Source: Rouxiella silvae | GTDB taxonomy: Bacteria > Pseudomonadota > Gammaproteobacteria > Enterobacterales > Enterobacteriaceae | Direction of reading: 5' to 3' | Length of the DNA: 61,029 nt | Assembly: GCF_002093625.1 (NCBI RefSeq) | Contig: NZ_MRWD01000030.1 | Span: 1-61,029, forward strand | In this document: positions 1-11,389 of the stretch, piece by piece | Layout: every line of letters begins with the position of its first letter | How positions within the stretch are numbered: the first letter of the stretch is position 1 | The notes under the pieces: generated by a model | Seen by the model: only the letters and a program-made list of their open reading frames with translations | What the model was told of the DNA's origin: nothing | Database searches by the model: none | Program-made: the position numbers and the translations under genes

Positions 1-42
1 GTGTGGGGTCTCCCCATGCGAGAGTAGGGAACTGCCAGGCAT
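1..42 (+). rRNA. rrf: 5S ribosomal RNA, 3' end only
   Basis: The first 42 bases match, from memory, the conserved 3' end of enterobacterial 5S rRNA, ending in the helix-closing GCCAGGCAT. The gene is cut by the window edge, so an rRNA operon lies upstream and reads toward metA. It is followed by a strong terminator at 56-89. An open reading frame crossing it is not real. Confidence 0.93.
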
Positions 43-55
43 CAAATAAACAGAG

Positions 56-89
56 AAACCTCAGTCGAAAGACTGAGGTTTTTTTGTTT
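56..89 (+). terminator. rRNA operon terminator 1
   Basis: An 8-bp GC-rich stem (CCTCAGTC / GACTGAGG) closed by a GAAA tetraloop is followed by seven T residues. This is the standard T1-type intrinsic terminator directly behind the 5S gene. Confidence 0.92.
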
Positions 90-196
90 AACTCGTTGAT
101 GGCCGGTTGCCTGCTCGAGAAGAGAGCAGGACTAAAAGCTTCGCTTTTAGCACGTTGCTTGCAACGGCCCGAAGGGTGTATGACGAAGTCGTACAT

Positions 197-218
197 AAAC
201 TGCCAGGCATCAAATAAA
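197..218 (+). repeat. Duplicated 5S rRNA tail remnant
   Basis: ACTGCCAGGCATCAAATAAA occurs at 31-50 and again at 199-218. The second copy has only the last 13 or so bases of 5S plus the post-5S spacer, not a whole gene. A second terminator follows at 225-252, so the whole tail-spacer-terminator module is duplicated. The 110 bases between the copies carry small hairpins (CTAAAAGC-TTCG-CTTTTAG near 132-150 and GTTGCTTGCAAC near 155-166). It is probably the remains of an ancestral extra 5S gene or of unequal recombination between rRNA operons. Confidence 0.7.
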
Positions 219-224
219 GCACAG

Positions 225-252
225 AACCTCAGCGAAAGCTGGGGTTTTTTGC
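225..252 (+). terminator. rRNA operon terminator 2
   Basis: The stem CCTCAGC / GCTGGGG with a GAAA loop and six T residues repeats the architecture of the terminator at 56-89 behind the second 5S tail. Confidence 0.88.
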
Positions 253-304
253 TAATTGACGTTTGTAAAAGGGCGAAAAGCCGGGTCAACGGCCACGAAA
301 ATCG

Positions 305-333
305 GGCCCCTGTCGTCAGACAGGGGCCTTTTT
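305..333 (+). terminator. Third tandem intrinsic terminator
   Basis: A perfect 10-bp stem GGCCCCTGTC / GACAGGGGCC with a GTCA loop is followed by five T residues. Three terminators in a row insulate metA from the rRNA operon. Bases 334-500 after it hold no gene that I can see, only AT-rich sequence that probably contains the metA promoter. Confidence 0.9.
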
Positions 334-501
334 GCGTCTGAATACAGGATGATTATTGGTCATATTCGTGCGTTGTAAATAGCCAAACCCTCATTTTTTT
401 ACGTCCTAAATAACTAAAGATTATGAATATATAGCAATATGCTGAATAATTTTCACCTTGTGATTACAAGCTCGACATGGCTCCCGAAACCCGCTATCTT
501 C

Positions 502-525
502 AGGCATCTAGATGTCTAAACGTAT
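502..525 (+). promoter_or_regulatory. MetJ operator (tandem met boxes)
   Basis: Three contiguous 8-mers, AGGCATCT, AGATGTCT and AAACGTAT, resemble the met-box consensus AGACGTCT in tandem. As recalled, E. coli metA has nearly the same sequence at the same distance from its start codon. MetJ with S-adenosylmethionine should repress metA here. Confidence 0.8.
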
Positions 526-550
526 AAGCGGATGCAGTGAGGAAGTTGTT

Positions 551-1480
551 ATGCCGATTCGGGTTCCAGATGAGTTACCAGCCGTGAGCTTTTTACGCAA
601 TGAAAACGTTTTTGTGATGACGTCTTCACGTGCAAAAACTCAAGAAATTCGCCCATTAAAAGTGCTGATACTCAATTTGATGCCGAAGAAGATCGAGACT
701 GAGAATCAGTTCTTACGTCTACTTTCCAATTCCCCCTTGCAGATTGATGTTCAACTGCTGCGCATCGACAGCCGTGAGTCAAAGAACACACCTGCGGAAC
801 ATTTGAATAATTTCTACTGTGACTTCGAAGATATCCAGCACGACAACTATGACGGCCTGATAGTCACCGGTGCGCCACTGGGTTTAGTCGATTTCTGCGA
901 CGTTGCCTATTGGCCGCAAATTGAACGCATCGTTCATTGGGCAAAAGAGCATGTAACTTCTACCCTGTTTGTTTGCTGGGCCGTACAGGCAGCGCTTAAC
1001 GTGCTTTATGGGACGCCGAAAATGACCCGAGAAACCAAACTTTCAGGTGTGTATGCTCATCAAACGCTACAGCCGCTGGCTTTATTGACCCGTGGATTCG
1101 ACGAGTCCTTCCTCGCACCACATTCACGTTATGCTGACTTCCCCATTGAAGAGCTGCGTAAATACACCGACCTCGATATTTTGGCTGAGTCAGAAGACGC
1201 TGGCGCTTATCTGTTTGCTACTAAAGACAAGCGTATGGCATTCGTTACCGGTCATCCTGAATATGACGCCGGAACCTTGGCGGGTGAGTACCTGCGTGAC
1301 CTAGAAGCAGGCCTGTCGCCTGATATGCCTACTAACTATTTCCCGAACGACAATGCAGAATTGGCACCTAAGGCCAGTTGGCGCAGTCATGGACATCTGT
1401 TGTTTACCAATTGGCTGAATTATTATGTCTACCAGATAACACCTTTCGATCTCCGTCATATGAATCCTACGCTGGAATGA
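551..1480 (+). CDS. metA: Homoserine O-succinyltransferase MetA
   Basis: First committed step of methionine synthesis: succinyl-CoA plus homoserine gives O-succinylhomoserine, in the cytosol. The 309-residue product is close to E. coli MetA throughout ([12 protein letters not shown] start, [26 protein letters not shown] with the catalytic Cys, then the HPEYD region). The start is the ATG at 551 behind GAGGAA and matches the E. coli N-terminus; an in-frame ATG at 512 lies inside the MetJ operator and is unlikely. It is a single gene, regulated by the met boxes at 502-525; the methionine synthase gene metH is 6 kb downstream. Confidence 0.97.
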   Translation: MPIRVPDELPAVSFLRNENVFVMTSSRAKTQEIRPLKVLILNLMPKKIETENQFLRLLSNSPLQIDVQLLRIDSRESKNTPAEHLNNFYCDFEDIQHDNYDGLIVTGAPLGLVDFCDVAYWPQIERIVHWAKEHVTSTLFVCWAVQAALNVLYGTPKMTRETKLSGVYAHQTLQPLALLTRGFDESFLAPHSRYADFPIEELRKYTDLDILAESEDAGAYLFATKDKRMAFVTGHPEYDAGTLAGEYLRDLEAGLSPDMPTNYFPNDNAELAPKASWRSHGHLLFTNWLNYYVYQITPFDLRHMNPTLE

Positions 1481-1514
1481 ACTCTCGACTGATCTGTTGT
1501 TGATCATCCCAACA

Positions 1515-1538
1515 CAACGGCCATTAAATTGGCCGTTG
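1515..1538 (+). terminator. Probable metA terminator hairpin
   Basis: A 9-bp perfect stem CAACGGCCA / TGGCCGTTG with the loop TTAAAT follows metA by 34 bases. The T-run after it is short (TCGTTT), so termination may be incomplete. Confidence 0.55.
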
Positions 1539-1869
1539 TCGTTTCCACCCGCCAGTTATTCTCCCTCCCTCTCGAACCTAGACAAGATCCCTTCTTTTTT
1601 CAAAAGTGGAAATCAATCCTGTTTTTAATAAAAAATTTATTCCGTTAACTCAATGAATAAAAACATGTTTATTTTTATTTTAAATAAAAATGGAAATCGT
1701 TTTTGATTTTACGTATTTATTGGTTACGCTTAATTCTATTGGCTACTAAATGACCTGCCGGATCGTGTTATTCAAAACGATCCTGGAGATGTCGGGTATA
1801 TGGCCAAGGCAATCGCATAGCACTCAGATATTTAACCGCTGATTACCTTGATAAGTCAGGAGAATGTTG
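1539..1869 (+). promoter_or_regulatory. aceBAK promoter and IclR control region
   Basis: No gene in this stretch. It is very AT-rich at 1615-1740 (long A/T runs) and contains two TGGAAATC motifs (about 1609-1617 and 1690-1698) that match half of the E. coli IclR site TGGAAATNATTTCCA as I recall it. That places IclR control of aceBAK here. AGGAGA at 1858-1863 is the aceB ribosome binding site. Exact promoter elements cannot be fixed by eye. Confidence 0.5.
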
Positions 1870-3468
1870 ATGTCACAGCAGATAACCCGCAGTCCACTCG
1901 CCTTTACACGCCAGTTCTCGGAACAGGCCTCCAGCGTTTTAACCGAGCAGGCAATAGACTTTTTATCCGATCTGGTCAGCCAATTCACCCCTTCCCGTAG
2001 TCAGTTGCTTACCGAAAGGAAGACTGTGCAGGCCAATATAGACAGGGGAGTGCTGCCTGATTTTATTTCGGAAATGACTTCCATTAGAGAATCTGAATGG
2101 CAAATTAAAAGTATCCCCAATGACCTGCGCGACCGGCGTGTCGAGATTACCGGTCCCGTAGAGCGCAAAATGGTCATCAATGCGTTGAATGCCAACGTCA
2201 AAGTCTTTATGGCTGATTTTGAGGATTCCCTCGCTCCCGAGTGGGCAAAAGTTATTGAAGGACAAATCAATCTGCGTGATGCGGTAAAGGGGACGATTAG
2301 CTATACCAATGAATCAGGGAAGATTTATCAACTAAAGCCAAATCCTGCAGTGTTAGTTTGTCGGGTAAGAGGGATGCATCTGCCTGAGAAGCACGTGATG
2401 TGGGAGGGCGAGCCGATCCCCGGCGGGCTGTTTGATTTTGCCCTTTATTTCTTTCACAACTACCGCGAACTGTTGGCAAAAGGCAGTGGCCCCTATTTTT
2501 ACCTGCCTAAAATGCAGTCTTACAAAGAGGCGCAGTGGTGGAGTCAGGTCTTTAGTTATGCCGAAGACAGCGTTGGGCTACCGCGCGGTACCATTAAGGC
2601 GACCGTATTGATTGAAACTCTTCCCGCCGTGTTCCAAATGGACGAAATCCTTTATCACCTGCGGGATCATATTGTAGGTCTGAACTGTGGACGTTGGGAC
2701 TATATATTCAGTTATATCAAAACACTGAAAAATCACCCCGAACGGGTACTTCCCGATCGTCAGGTCGTGACTATGGAACAACCATTCCTCAGCGCTTATT
2801 CACGATTGTTGATTAAGACCTGCCATCGACGTGGCGCCTTTGCTATGGGCGGCATGGCGGCATTTATTCCCAGTAAGGACCCGCAGCGCAATGAATGGGT
2901 GCTAAATAAAGTGATAAAAGACAAAGAGCTGGAGGCAGCGAATGGGCATGACGGCACCTGGATTGCACATCCAGGTTTAGCCGATACCGCCATGTCTGTA
3001 TTCAATAAAGCCTTGGGAACACGAGCAAATCAGTTGGACGTCTTACGTGAACACGATGCGCCGATTAACGCAGAGGCGCTGCTTGAGCCTTGTTCCGGTT
3101 CACGGACTGCCGAAGGTATGCGCGCCAATATTCGCGTTGCCGTGCAGTACATCGAGGCCTGGATTTCAGGTAATGGCTGCGTGCCAATTTATGGGTTAAT
3201 GGAGGATGCCGCTACCGCAGAAATCTCCCGAACTTCCATCTGGCAGTGGATCCATCACGGCAAAACGCTGGACGACGGACAACAGGTAACTAAAGCACTC
3301 TTTCAGCGGATGTTGGCAGAAGAGATGCAGGTCATCCAGCAAGAACTGGGTGAGCAGCGGTTTAGCTCAGGGCGTTTTCACGAGGCCGCGGCACTTATGG
3401 AAAAAATCACGACTCAGGATGAACTGATCGACTTCCTCACGCTGCCAGGCTATGCGCTGCTGGCCTGA
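1870..3468 (+). CDS. aceB: Malate synthase A
   Basis: Condenses glyoxylate with acetyl-CoA to malate, the second step of the glyoxylate bypass used on acetate and fatty acids. The 532-residue product aligns along its whole length with E. coli AceB; signature blocks are [19 protein letters not shown], the [12 protein letters not shown] acidic motif, [17 protein letters not shown] and [24 protein letters not shown] codons occur at 1864 and 1870; 1870 has the better spacing from AGGAGA. First gene of aceBAK, with aceA 31 bases downstream. Confidence 0.97.
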   Translation: MSQQITRSPLAFTRQFSEQASSVLTEQAIDFLSDLVSQFTPSRSQLLTERKTVQANIDRGVLPDFISEMTSIRESEWQIKSIPNDLRDRRVEITGPVERKMVINALNANVKVFMADFEDSLAPEWAKVIEGQINLRDAVKGTISYTNESGKIYQLKPNPAVLVCRVRGMHLPEKHVMWEGEPIPGGLFDFALYFFHNYRELLAKGSGPYFYLPKMQSYKEAQWWSQVFSYAEDSVGLPRGTIKATVLIETLPAVFQMDEILYHLRDHIVGLNCGRWDYIFSYIKTLKNHPERVLPDRQVVTMEQPFLSAYSRLLIKTCHRRGAFAMGGMAAFIPSKDPQRNEWVLNKVIKDKELEAANGHDGTWIAHPGLADTAMSVFNKALGTRANQLDVLREHDAPINAEALLEPCSGSRTAEGMRANIRVAVQYIEAWISGNGCVPIYGLMEDAATAEISRTSIWQWIHHGKTLDDGQQVTKALFQRMLAEEMQVIQQELGEQRFSSGRFHEAAALMEKITTQDELIDFLTLPGYALLA

Positions 3469-3499
3469 TAAAAGCCTAAAATTATGTGGAGATAGCGTT

Positions 3500-4810
3500 A
3501 TGAAAACAACCCGTACCCAACAAATTCAGCAGCTTGAAGAGATATGGTCGCAGCCTCGCTGGAAAGGTATTGTTCGTCCTTATACTGCCGCAGAAGTTAT
3601 CAGCCTGCGCGGCTCGGTTAACCCCGAGTGCACATTGGCACAACATGGGGCGCAGCGTTTATGGAATCTCCTGCACGGCGCATCGCGCAAAGGCTATGTG
3701 AACTGTCTCGGTGCGTTGACCGGCGGACAGGCTTTACAGCAGGCCAAAGCGGGCATCGAAGCTATCTATCTTTCGGGCTGGCAGGTTGCCGCCGACGCAA
3801 ATACTGCATCGAGCATGTACCCCGATCAGTCGCTTTACCCGGTGAACTCAGTGCCCGAGGTGGTGGCGCGTATCAATAATACGTTCCGCCGTGCTGACCA
3901 AATCCAATGGTCCAATAACATTGAGCCGGGTCAGTCAGGCTACACCGACTATTTTTTGCCGATCGTTGCCGATGCGGAGGCCGGTTTTGGCGGGGTGCTC
4001 AACTCATTTGAACTGATGAAATCGATGATTGAGGCCGGAGCCGCGGCGGTGCACTTTGAAGATCAACTGGCCGCGGTGAAAAAGTGCGGACACATGGGCG
4101 GCAAGGTGTTGGTTCCGACGCAGGAAGCGGTGCAGAAGCTGGTATCAGCGCGTTTGGCGGCGGACGTTCTTGGAGTTCCAACGTTAGTTGTCGCGCGAAC
4201 AGATGCTGATGCCGCCGACCTGCTGACGTCCGACTGCGACCCTTATGACAGCGAGTTTATTACCGGCGAACGCACTCATGAAGGCTTTTACCGCACACAT
4301 GCTGGCATAGAGCAGGCAATTTCCCGAGGTCTAGCCTATGCGGCCTATGCCGATATTGTCTGGTGTGAAACGTCTACGCCCGACCTTGCATTGGCTAAAC
4401 GCTTTGCCGACGCCATTCATCAGCAATTCCCAGGTAAATTACTGGCCTATAACTGCTCACCTTCGTTTAACTGGAAGAAGAATCTGGACGATAAGACCAT
4501 CGCCAGTTTCCAGGATCAACTGGCGGCAATGGGCTACCAGTACCAGTTTATTACTTTGGCGGGTATCCACAGTATGTGGTTCAACATGTTCGATCTGGCG
4601 CATGCCTATGCACAGGGCGAAGGCATGAAGCATTACGTCGAAAAAGTGCAGCAACCAGAGTTTGATGCTGTGGCACGTGGCTACACCTTTGCCTCGCATC
4701 AGCAAGAAGTGGGCACCGGTTATTTCGATAAAGTGACCACTATTATTCAAGGGGGGCACTCGTCGGTAACCGCGTTGACTGGCTCAACCGAAGAGCAGCA
4801 GTTTTCCTAA
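3500..4810 (+). CDS. aceA: Isocitrate lyase
   Basis: Cleaves isocitrate to succinate and glyoxylate, diverting carbon from the TCA cycle. The 436-residue protein (E. coli 434) carries the catalytic KKCGHMGGK loop, the metal-binding DAEAGFGG segment and [11 protein letters not shown]. The start at 3500 is preceded by GGAG and matches the E. coli N-terminus MKTRTQQI; an upstream in-frame start inside aceB is spurious. Second gene of aceBAK. A terminator-like hairpin follows before aceK. Confidence 0.97.
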   Translation: MKTTRTQQIQQLEEIWSQPRWKGIVRPYTAAEVISLRGSVNPECTLAQHGAQRLWNLLHGASRKGYVNCLGALTGGQALQQAKAGIEAIYLSGWQVAADANTASSMYPDQSLYPVNSVPEVVARINNTFRRADQIQWSNNIEPGQSGYTDYFLPIVADAEAGFGGVLNSFELMKSMIEAGAAAVHFEDQLAAVKKCGHMGGKVLVPTQEAVQKLVSARLAADVLGVPTLVVARTDADAADLLTSDCDPYDSEFITGERTHEGFYRTHAGIEQAISRGLAYAAYADIVWCETSTPDLALAKRFADAIHQQFPGKLLAYNCSPSFNWKKNLDDKTIASFQDQLAAMGYQYQFITLAGIHSMWFNMFDLAHAYAQGEGMKHYVEKVQQPEFDAVARGYTFASHQQEVGTGYFDKVTTIIQGGHSSVTALTGSTEEQQFS

Positions 4811-4819
4811 TATAGCCAG

Positions 4820-4846
4820 GGGTCCAGTGTTAATTGGACCCTTTTT
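4820..4846 (+). terminator. aceA-aceK intercistronic terminator/attenuator
   Basis: GGGTCCA / TGGACCC stem (7 bp, 8-base loop) followed directly by TTTTT. It sits inside the aceBAK operon, 28 bases before aceK, and would reduce read-through. AceK is needed in far smaller amounts than AceA. Confidence 0.75.
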
Positions 4847-4873
4847 AATCGAACAATTTACAGAGGGTAGATG

Positions 4874-6607
4874 ATGAAGACCGAACTGCTCATTGCCCAA
4901 ACCATCCTGCAAGGTTTTGATGCTCAGTATGGCCGTTTTTTGGAAGTCACTTCCGGTGCGCAACGTCGTTTTGAACAGGCTGACTGGTTGGCCGTACAGC
5001 AAGCAATGAAGCAGAGAATTCATCTTTATGACCACCACGTTGGTTTAGTGGCCAGCCAGCTCAGGTGTATTACCGGGCCTCACTTTTTTGATGCAGCCTT
5101 CGTTAGCCGTGTAAAAGCTTGCTACAGCGAACTGTTACCCGACTATCCGCGCGGCGAGATAGCTGAAAGCTTCTTTAATTCGGTCTATTGTCGCATCTTC
5201 AAACACCGTGATTTAACGGCGGACAAACTCTTTATTTTCAGTGAGCAGCAGGCTGGAAGCGGTAGCCAACTGCATCGTCCGTTGGCCAGAATCCTTTCGC
5301 AGACGGAAGGGCTTTCTATTCTGCTACACAAGCTGTTAATGGAATTGCCACTGCAACTACCGTGGGATGACATTGAAAGAGACGTTGATGCTATTGCTAG
5401 CGCACTGGCCGATGCCTTAGATCCAAATACGCTCGCCGATGCGCAGTTTGAAATGGCTACCGAGCTTTTTTATCGCAATAAAGCCGCGTGGCTGGTCGGA
5501 AAAATTCGTCTTCAAGAGCAGGTTCACCCGTTCTTGCTGCCGATACATCAAACGCCTCACGGCAAACTGTTTGTCGACAGCTGTTTGACCCAACATGATG
5601 ATGCCAGCATCGTCTTTGGCTTTGCTCGATCTTACTTTATGGTTTATGCCCCTAATCCCGGTGCATTGGTTGAGTGGCTGCGTGAGATATTGCCCGCTAA
5701 AACAACCGCTGAGCTTTACAGTTCTATTGGCTGTCAAAAACACGCAAAAACAGAATGTTATCGAGAGCATTTGCGCTATATGGCGCTAAGTGAAGATCAG
5801 TTTATTATTGCTCCAGGCGTAAAAGGCATGGTGATGCTGGTATTTACCCTAACCGGTAGCGACCGAGTTTTTAAAGTCATTAAAGACCGTTTCACTCCCC
5901 CTAAGCAGGTGACTGAGCAGCGGGTTCGCGAGTGCTATCAGCTGGTTAAAGAGCATGATCGTGTCGGACGAATGGCTGACACGCAGGAGTTTGAGCATTT
6001 CATCTTACCCAAGAATCGTATTAGCCCAGAGCTGATGGAAGAGTTACAGCGCGAAGCGGCCAATAAAATTGAAGACTTGGGGGACAGCATCGCCGTGCGG
6101 CATTTATACATTGAACGTCGCATGACGCCGTTGAATATTTATCTTGAGCACGCTACGTCCCAGCAGTTGCACGATGTCATTGAAGAGTACGGTAATGCTA
6201 TCAAGCAGTTAGCAGCGGCCAATATTTTTCCTGGCGATATGCTGTTTAAGAACTTTGGTGTTACCCGTCACGGCCGCGTCGTATTTTACGATTACGACGA
6301 GATTTGCTATATGACTCAGATTAATTTCCGAAATCTGCCGCCCGCGCTTTATCCCGAAGACGAATTGGCCAATGGACCTTGGTACAGTGTGGCTGAGAAT
6401 GACGTGTTCCCTGAAGAGTTTCGCTACTTCCTGTGCAGTGATAAACGCCTTCGTCCGCTTTTTGACGTGTTGCACGGTGACCTGTTTTGCCCCGATTACT
6501 GGCGTAGCCTGCAGCAGCGCATTCTTGATGGACATATTGAAGACGTTTACGCCTATCGCCCCAGGCAGCGCTTTAGCCACAGGATTCAGCAGCCGCTAAA
6601 CGCCTAA
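4874..6607 (+). CDS. aceK: Isocitrate dehydrogenase kinase/phosphatase
   Basis: Bifunctional enzyme that phosphorylates and inactivates isocitrate dehydrogenase, or dephosphorylates it, setting the split between TCA cycle and glyoxylate bypass. About 577 residues, E. coli size. The N-terminal half is the regulatory domain; the kinase fold begins near residue 310 with the nucleotide loop [14 protein letters not shown], then VFKVIKD (Lys), [18 protein letters not shown], and the catalytic/metal segment [21 protein letters not shown]. ATGs at 4871 and 4874; the second is better spaced from GAGGG. Ends 24 bases before the convergent iclR. Confidence 0.96.
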   Translation: MKTELLIAQTILQGFDAQYGRFLEVTSGAQRRFEQADWLAVQQAMKQRIHLYDHHVGLVASQLRCITGPHFFDAAFVSRVKACYSELLPDYPRGEIAESFFNSVYCRIFKHRDLTADKLFIFSEQQAGSGSQLHRPLARILSQTEGLSILLHKLLMELPLQLPWDDIERDVDAIASALADALDPNTLADAQFEMATELFYRNKAAWLVGKIRLQEQVHPFLLPIHQTPHGKLFVDSCLTQHDDASIVFGFARSYFMVYAPNPGALVEWLREILPAKTTAELYSSIGCQKHAKTECYREHLRYMALSEDQFIIAPGVKGMVMLVFTLTGSDRVFKVIKDRFTPPKQVTEQRVRECYQLVKEHDRVGRMADTQEFEHFILPKNRISPELMEELQREAANKIEDLGDSIAVRHLYIERRMTPLNIYLEHATSQQLHDVIEEYGNAIKQLAAANIFPGDMLFKNFGVTRHGRVVFYDYDEICYMTQINFRNLPPALYPEDELANGPWYSVAENDVFPEEFRYFLCSDKRLRPLFDVLHGDLFCPDYWRSLQQRILDGHIEDVYAYRPRQRFSHRIQQPLNA

Positions 6608-6631
6608 TTATTGTCCCCGTCGAATGCACAA

Positions 6632-7474
6632 TTAATGTTTTCCGCCGCCGTAGGCTTGGGTTATTTCTTTCGCCGCGTGGATAACGAGTGCGCCAAGCTC
6701 AGTCACGCGATCATCGGTAATTCTTGAAATAGGCCCTGAAATGGAAATGGCCGCATAGGCATCGTTGTGTTCATCATAAATACAGGTCGCCACACAGCGT
6801 AATCCCAGCGCATGTTCTTCATCATCAAAGGCATAGCCGCGTTTACGGGTGTCGGCCAGCTCCTGTTTCAGGTTAGCCGGTGAGGTGCGCGTCAGTGGCG
6901 TGTAGCTGTGTAAACCAATTTTATGCAGCATTTTTACCAGGCGCTCTTCCGGCAGCGTCGAAAGGAAGGCCTTGCCCGCCCCCGAGGCATGCATTGGCAG
7001 CTTGCCACCAATCGGTGCCGACATGCGCATCAGCGCGTTGCATTGCACCTGATCGATAATGATCGCCTGATAGTCGCTGTGATCGAGCACCGCCAGGTTT
7101 ACCGTTTCTCCAGATTCTTCCATCAAACGTCGCAACATCGGATGTACCATTGCCAGCAGGTTGCGGCTTTGCAGGAAGCTGCTGCCGACGACAAAGGCAT
7201 GCGAACCAATAGTCCACAGCCCCAAGTCCCCTACTTGGCGCACAAAACCTTGCTGCTGCATAGTAGTCAACAGTCGATGAGTGGTTGAATTAGGCAGCCC
7301 GGCCTGCTGTGCAAGATCGGTTAGTGCCACGCTGCCTTGTGCCTCGGCAATATATTCCAGCAGTTTCAAACCGCGCGTTAAAGACTGAACCTGACCGGTT
7401 GCTGCACTGGCGCTGGCCGTTGTGTTTTTCGCTTTCTTTGTGCGTTTTACCGCCGTGGCTGAAGAAGTCACCAT
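6632..7474 (-). CDS. iclR: Acetate operon repressor IclR
   Basis: Represses aceBAK; pyruvate and glyoxylate modulate it. The product has a variable basic, Ala/Thr-rich N-terminal tail of about 25 residues, a winged helix-turn-helix (LTDLAQQAGLPNSTTHRLLTTMQQQGFV) and the IclR effector domain (GGKLPMHASGAGKAFL, DDEEHALGLRC, AAISISGPISRI). Tandem ATGs at 7477 and 7474 behind AGGGA; the second has better spacing. It is convergent with aceK and divergent from metH, as in E. coli. Confidence 0.95.
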   Translation of the reverse strand: MVTSSATAVKRTKKAKNTTASASAATGQVQSLTRGLKLLEYIAEAQGSVALTDLAQQAGLPNSTTHRLLTTMQQQGFVRQVGDLGLWTIGSHAFVVGSSFLQSRNLLAMVHPMLRRLMEESGETVNLAVLDHSDYQAIIIDQVQCNALMRMSAPIGGKLPMHASGAGKAFLSTLPEERLVKMLHKIGLHSYTPLTRTSPANLKQELADTRKRGYAFDDEEHALGLRCVATCIYDEHNDAYAAISISGPISRITDDRVTELGALVIHAAKEITQAYGGGKH

Positions 7475-7622
7475 CATGCTTTCCCTTGTCAGCGTTGCCT
7501 AAGATATCGGCATTAAAATATTATTTTGGAATTCGTTTTCGTTTTTACAGTATGGATCGCAAACAGGTTTTGCGCTCATCCGATGTGTTGCATAGGCCTT
7601 GGAATAAGGCTCGAGAATTTGA

Positions 7623-7635
7623 TGAAAAAGTCTCA
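7623..7635 (+). promoter_or_regulatory. Candidate MetR site for metH
   Basis: TGAAAAAGTCTCA differs by one base from the MetR consensus TGAA-N5-TTCA and lies 71 bases before the metH start in the iclR-metH intergenic region, where E. coli metH is MetR-activated. Short motif, so only suggestive. Confidence 0.35.
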
Positions 7636-7705
7636 CATCCAGGCGAACACTGCGCCCAGCCAAGGTATGCTAGGATGATTGCCGGTGATGAGTGATGAGG
7701 TGAAA

Positions 7706-10700
7706 GTGACAAATCGAGTTGAAGCACTGCATGAACAGCTAGCGAAGCGCATTCTCGTTCTGGACGGTGGCATGGGCACCATGATCCAAAGCTACCATCT
7801 TGAAGAAGAAGACTATCGCGGCGAACGTTTTGCCGATTGGGAAAGCGATCTCAAAGGTAACAACGACCTGTTGGTGCTGACCAAGCCAGAGGTTATCACG
7901 GCTATCCATTATGGCTATCTTGAAGCCGGTGCCGACATCCTTGAAACCAACACCTTTAACTCTACCACCATCGCCATGGCCGATTACCACATGGCGTCGC
8001 TTTCAGCCGAGATAAACTATGAGGCGGCGCGGCTCGCCCGCATCTGTGCCGACGAATGGACTGCACGCACGCCGGAGAAACCGCGTTATGTGGCTGGGGT
8101 ACTGGGCCCAACCAACCGCACGGCGTCGATCTCTCCTGACGTCAACGATCCCGCATACCGCAACGTCTCATTCGATCAACTGGTCGAGGCCTATTGTGAA
8201 TCGACCCGTGCATTGATCGAAGGCGGTGCGGATCTGATCATGGTTGAGACGATCTTCGACACCTTGAACGCCAAGGCGGCGACCTTTGCCGTTGAAACCG
8301 TGTTTGAAGAGATGGGCGTACTGCTGCCGGTGATGATCTCGGGCACCATTACCGACGCATCCGGTCGCACCCTGTCGGGTCAAACGACGGAGGCGTTTTA
8401 TAACTCGCTGCGCCACGTCAAGCCGCTAACCTTTGGCCTTAACTGTGCATTGGGTCCTGACGAGCTGCGTCAATACGTTGCCGAGCTTTCGCGCATTTCC
8501 GAGTGCTACGTTACCGCGCACCCAAACGCCGGTTTGCCCAACGCCTTTGGTGAGTATGACCTTGAAGCCAAAGAGATGGCCGAGCACATTGGCGAGTGGG
8601 CACGTTCTGGATTCCTGAACATTGTGGGGGGCTGCTGCGGCACCACGCCAGCACACATTGCGGCAATGGTTAAGGTGCTTGAAGGCGTTCCTCCGCGCAA
8701 GCTGCCTGAAATTCCGGTTGCCTGTCGTCTTGCGGGTCTCGAACCTTTGACCATCGACCCCAAAACACTATTTGTTAACGTCGGTGAGCGTACCAACGTC
8801 ACGGGTTCTGCCCGCTTCAAAAAGCTCATTAAAGAAGAGAAATATTTGGAAGCGCTGGCCGTGGCGCGTCAGCAGGTTGAAAGCGGTGCGCAAATCATCG
8901 ATATCAACATGGACGAAGGCATGCTTGATGCCGAAGCTGCGATGGTCAAGTTTCTGAATTTGATTGCCGGTGAGCCCGATATTGCCCGTGTGCCTATTAT
9001 GATTGACTCCTCAAAATGGGATGTCATTGAAAAAGGGCTGAAATGTATTCAGGGCAAAGGGATTGTTAACTCAATTTCAATGAAAGAAGGGGAAGAGGCT
9101 TTTCTCAAACATGCTCGCAAGGTGCGCCGTTACGGTGCTGCCATGGTGGTGATGGCTTTTGACGAAATGGGTCAGGCCGATACGCGGGCGCGTAAAATAG
9201 AAATTTGCCGTCGCGCCTACAATCTGTTGACCAAAGAAGTGGGCTTTCCACCCGAAGACATCATTTTCGACCCGAATATTTTCGCCGTTGCGACCGGTAT
9301 CGAAGAGCATAACAACTACGCGGTAGATTTTATCGATGCCTGTGCCGACATTAAGGCCGAGCTGCCTCATGCGATGATTTCTGGCGGTGTTTCCAACGTT
9401 TCCTTTTCGTTTCGCGGGAATGACCCCGTACGTGAAGCCATCCACGCCGTATTCCTGTATCACGCCATTCGTAACGGCATGGATATGGGTATCGTCAATG
9501 CCGGTCAGCTGGCGATTTACGACGATTTAAGCGACGAGCTGCGTAATGCGGTTGAAGATGTGATCCTCAACCGTCGAGAGGACGGAACAGAGCGCCTTCT
9601 TGATTTGGCCGAGAAATACCGAGGTAGCAAAGACGACGGCGAAGCCAACAAACAGCAGGCGGAATGGCGCGGCTGGGAAGTCAGAAAACGTCTCGAATAT
9701 TCACTGGTAAAAGGTATCACCGAATTTATTGAGCTCGATACCGAAGAGGCACGTCAACTCTCCGCTCGGCCAATTGAAGTTATTGAAGGCCCACTGATGG
9801 ATGGCATGAACGTGGTGGGCGACCTATTCGGCGAGGGGAAAATGTTCCTGCCGCAGGTGGTGAAATCCGCCCGCGTTATGAAGCAGGCGGTTGCCTATCT
9901 GCAGCCGTACATTGAAGCCAGCAAGGAGAAGGGTAAAACCAACGGTAAAATTCTGCTGGCGACGGTGAAAGGCGACGTGCATGACATCGGCAAGAACATC
10001 GTCGGCGTTGTGTTGCAGTGTAATAATTACGAAATTATCGATTTGGGCGTGATGGTGCCGACCGATAAAATTCTGAAAACCGCCATTGAAGAGAAGGTGG
10101 ATATTATTGGCCTTTCTGGTCTGATAACACCGTCTCTTGATGAAATGGTTAACGTCGCCAAAGAAATGCAGCGCCGGGGTTTCACCATTCCCTTACTGAT
10201 TGGCGGAGCGACGACTTCAAAAGCGCACACGGCAGTAAAAATTGAACAAAATTATCACGGCTCAACCACCTACGTGCAGAATGCCTCGCGTTCCGTAGGG
10301 GTGGTGTCAGCCCTGTTGTCAGACACGCAGCACGATGTGTTTGTTGAAAAAACGCGTAAAGAATACGAAACGGTGCGCATACAGCACGCCCGTAAAAAGC
10401 CGCGTACGCCACCGGTTAGCCTCGATATTGCTCGCGCGAATGCCAGTGCCCTCGACTGGGAAAACTATACGCCGCCCGTCGCCCTGCGTTTAGGGATCCA
10501 GCAGGTTGAAGCCAGCGTTGAAACGTTGCGTCACTATATCGACTGGACGCCGTTCTTCATGACCTGGTCTCTGGCAGGTAAATATCCACGTATTCTGGAA
10601 GACGAAATCGTGGGTGAAGAGGCTAAACGCCTGTTCCAGGATGCCAATGACCTGCTTGATAAGCTCTCGAATGAAAAGCTGCTCAATCCCCGCGGTGTTT

Positions 10701-11389
10701 TCGGGCTGTTCCCGGCAAACCGCGTCGGCGATGATATTGAAATTTATCGCGATGAAAGCCGAGATGAGGTGCTAGTGGTCAGTCATCATCTGCGTCAGCA
10801 AACTGAAAAAACTGACTTTGCTAACTACTGCTTGGCGGACTTTGTGGCACCAAAATCCAGCGGTAAATCCGATTATATGGGGGCCTTCGCGGTAACCGGC
10901 GGTTTGGAAGAGGACGCACTGGCCGAGGCTTATGATCGGCAGCACGATGATTACAATAAAATAATGATTAAAGCGCTGTCAGACCGATTAGCTGAAGGGT
11001 TTGCAGAATATCTGCACGAACAGGTGCGCAAGGTCCACTGGGGCTTTGCTGCCGATGAGAAGTTGAGTAATGAAGAGCTGATCCGCGAGAATTATCAGGG
11101 GATTCGTCCTGCGCCGGGTTACCCGGCTTGTCCCGAGCATACCGAAAAAGGCCAGATCTGGAAGCTGCTGGATGTTGAAACTCATACCGGTATGCAACTG
11201 ACCGAATCGTTCGCCATGTGGCCGGGTGCCGCCGTTTCAGGTTGGTATTTCAGCCACCCGGACAGCAAGTACTTTGCGGTTGCCCAGATTCAGCGCGATC
11301 AGGTCGAAGATTATGCGGCACGTAAGGGCATGCCTGTTTCCGAGGTCGAGCGCTGGTTGGCACCTAATCTCGGATACGACGCTGATTAA
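7706..11389 (+). CDS. metH: Cobalamin-dependent methionine synthase
   Basis: Transfers methyl from 5-methyltetrahydrofolate to homocysteine through methylcobalamin. A GTG start at 7706, preceded by GAGG, gives 1227 residues, exactly the E. coli length; in-frame TTG 7679 and ATG 7688 lack good ribosome sites. Modules in order: homocysteine/zinc domain (about 1-350, with [11 protein letters not shown] supplying zinc cysteines), pterin domain ([24 protein letters not shown]), cobalamin cap and Rossmann domain ([16 protein letters not shown] with the cobalt-ligand His), and AdoMet reactivation domain ([21 protein letters not shown]). All modules are intact. Divergent from iclR. Confidence 0.97.
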   Translation: MTNRVEALHEQLAKRILVLDGGMGTMIQSYHLEEEDYRGERFADWESDLKGNNDLLVLTKPEVITAIHYGYLEAGADILETNTFNSTTIAMADYHMASLSAEINYEAARLARICADEWTARTPEKPRYVAGVLGPTNRTASISPDVNDPAYRNVSFDQLVEAYCESTRALIEGGADLIMVETIFDTLNAKAATFAVETVFEEMGVLLPVMISGTITDASGRTLSGQTTEAFYNSLRHVKPLTFGLNCALGPDELRQYVAELSRISECYVTAHPNAGLPNAFGEYDLEAKEMAEHIGEWARSGFLNIVGGCCGTTPAHIAAMVKVLEGVPPRKLPEIPVACRLAGLEPLTIDPKTLFVNVGERTNVTGSARFKKLIKEEKYLEALAVARQQVESGAQIIDINMDEGMLDAEAAMVKFLNLIAGEPDIARVPIMIDSSKWDVIEKGLKCIQGKGIVNSISMKEGEEAFLKHARKVRRYGAAMVVMAFDEMGQADTRARKIEICRRAYNLLTKEVGFPPEDIIFDPNIFAVATGIEEHNNYAVDFIDACADIKAELPHAMISGGVSNVSFSFRGNDPVREAIHAVFLYHAIRNGMDMGIVNAGQLAIYDDLSDELRNAVEDVILNRREDGTERLLDLAEKYRGSKDDGEANKQQAEWRGWEVRKRLEYSLVKGITEFIELDTEEARQLSARPIEVIEGPLMDGMNVVGDLFGEGKMFLPQVVKSARVMKQAVAYLQPYIEASKEKGKTNGKILLATVKGDVHDIGKNIVGVVLQCNNYEIIDLGVMVPTDKILKTAIEEKVDIIGLSGLITPSLDEMVNVAKEMQRRGFTIPLLIGGATTSKAHTAVKIEQNYHGSTTYVQNASRSVGVVSALLSDTQHDVFVEKTRKEYETVRIQHARKKPRTPPVSLDIARANASALDWENYTPPVALRLGIQQVEASVETLRHYIDWTPFFMTWSLAGKYPRILEDEIVGEEAKRLFQDANDLLDKLSNEKLLNPRGVFGLFPANRVGDDIEIYRDESRDEVLVVSHHLRQQTEKTDFANYCLADFVAPKSSGKSDYMGAFAVTGGLEEDALAEAYDRQHDDYNKIMIKALSDRLAEGFAEYLHEQVRKVHWGFAADEKLSNEELIRENYQGIRPAPGYPACPEHTEKGQIWKLLDVETHTGMQLTESFAMWPGAAVSGWYFSHPDSKYFAVAQIQRDQVEDYAARKGMPVSEVERWLAPNLGYDAD

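Noticed and set aside
3-341. Plus-strand 112-codon frame across the 5S end and three terminators
   Set aside because: It covers rRNA and terminator hairpins; the translated sequence only repeats the duplicated 5S tail.
9077-9463. Minus-strand 128-codon frame inside metH, and similar long frames inside aceB, aceK, lysC and plsB
   Set aside because: All are shadows of conserved genes in GC-rich third-position codons, without recognisable protein features.
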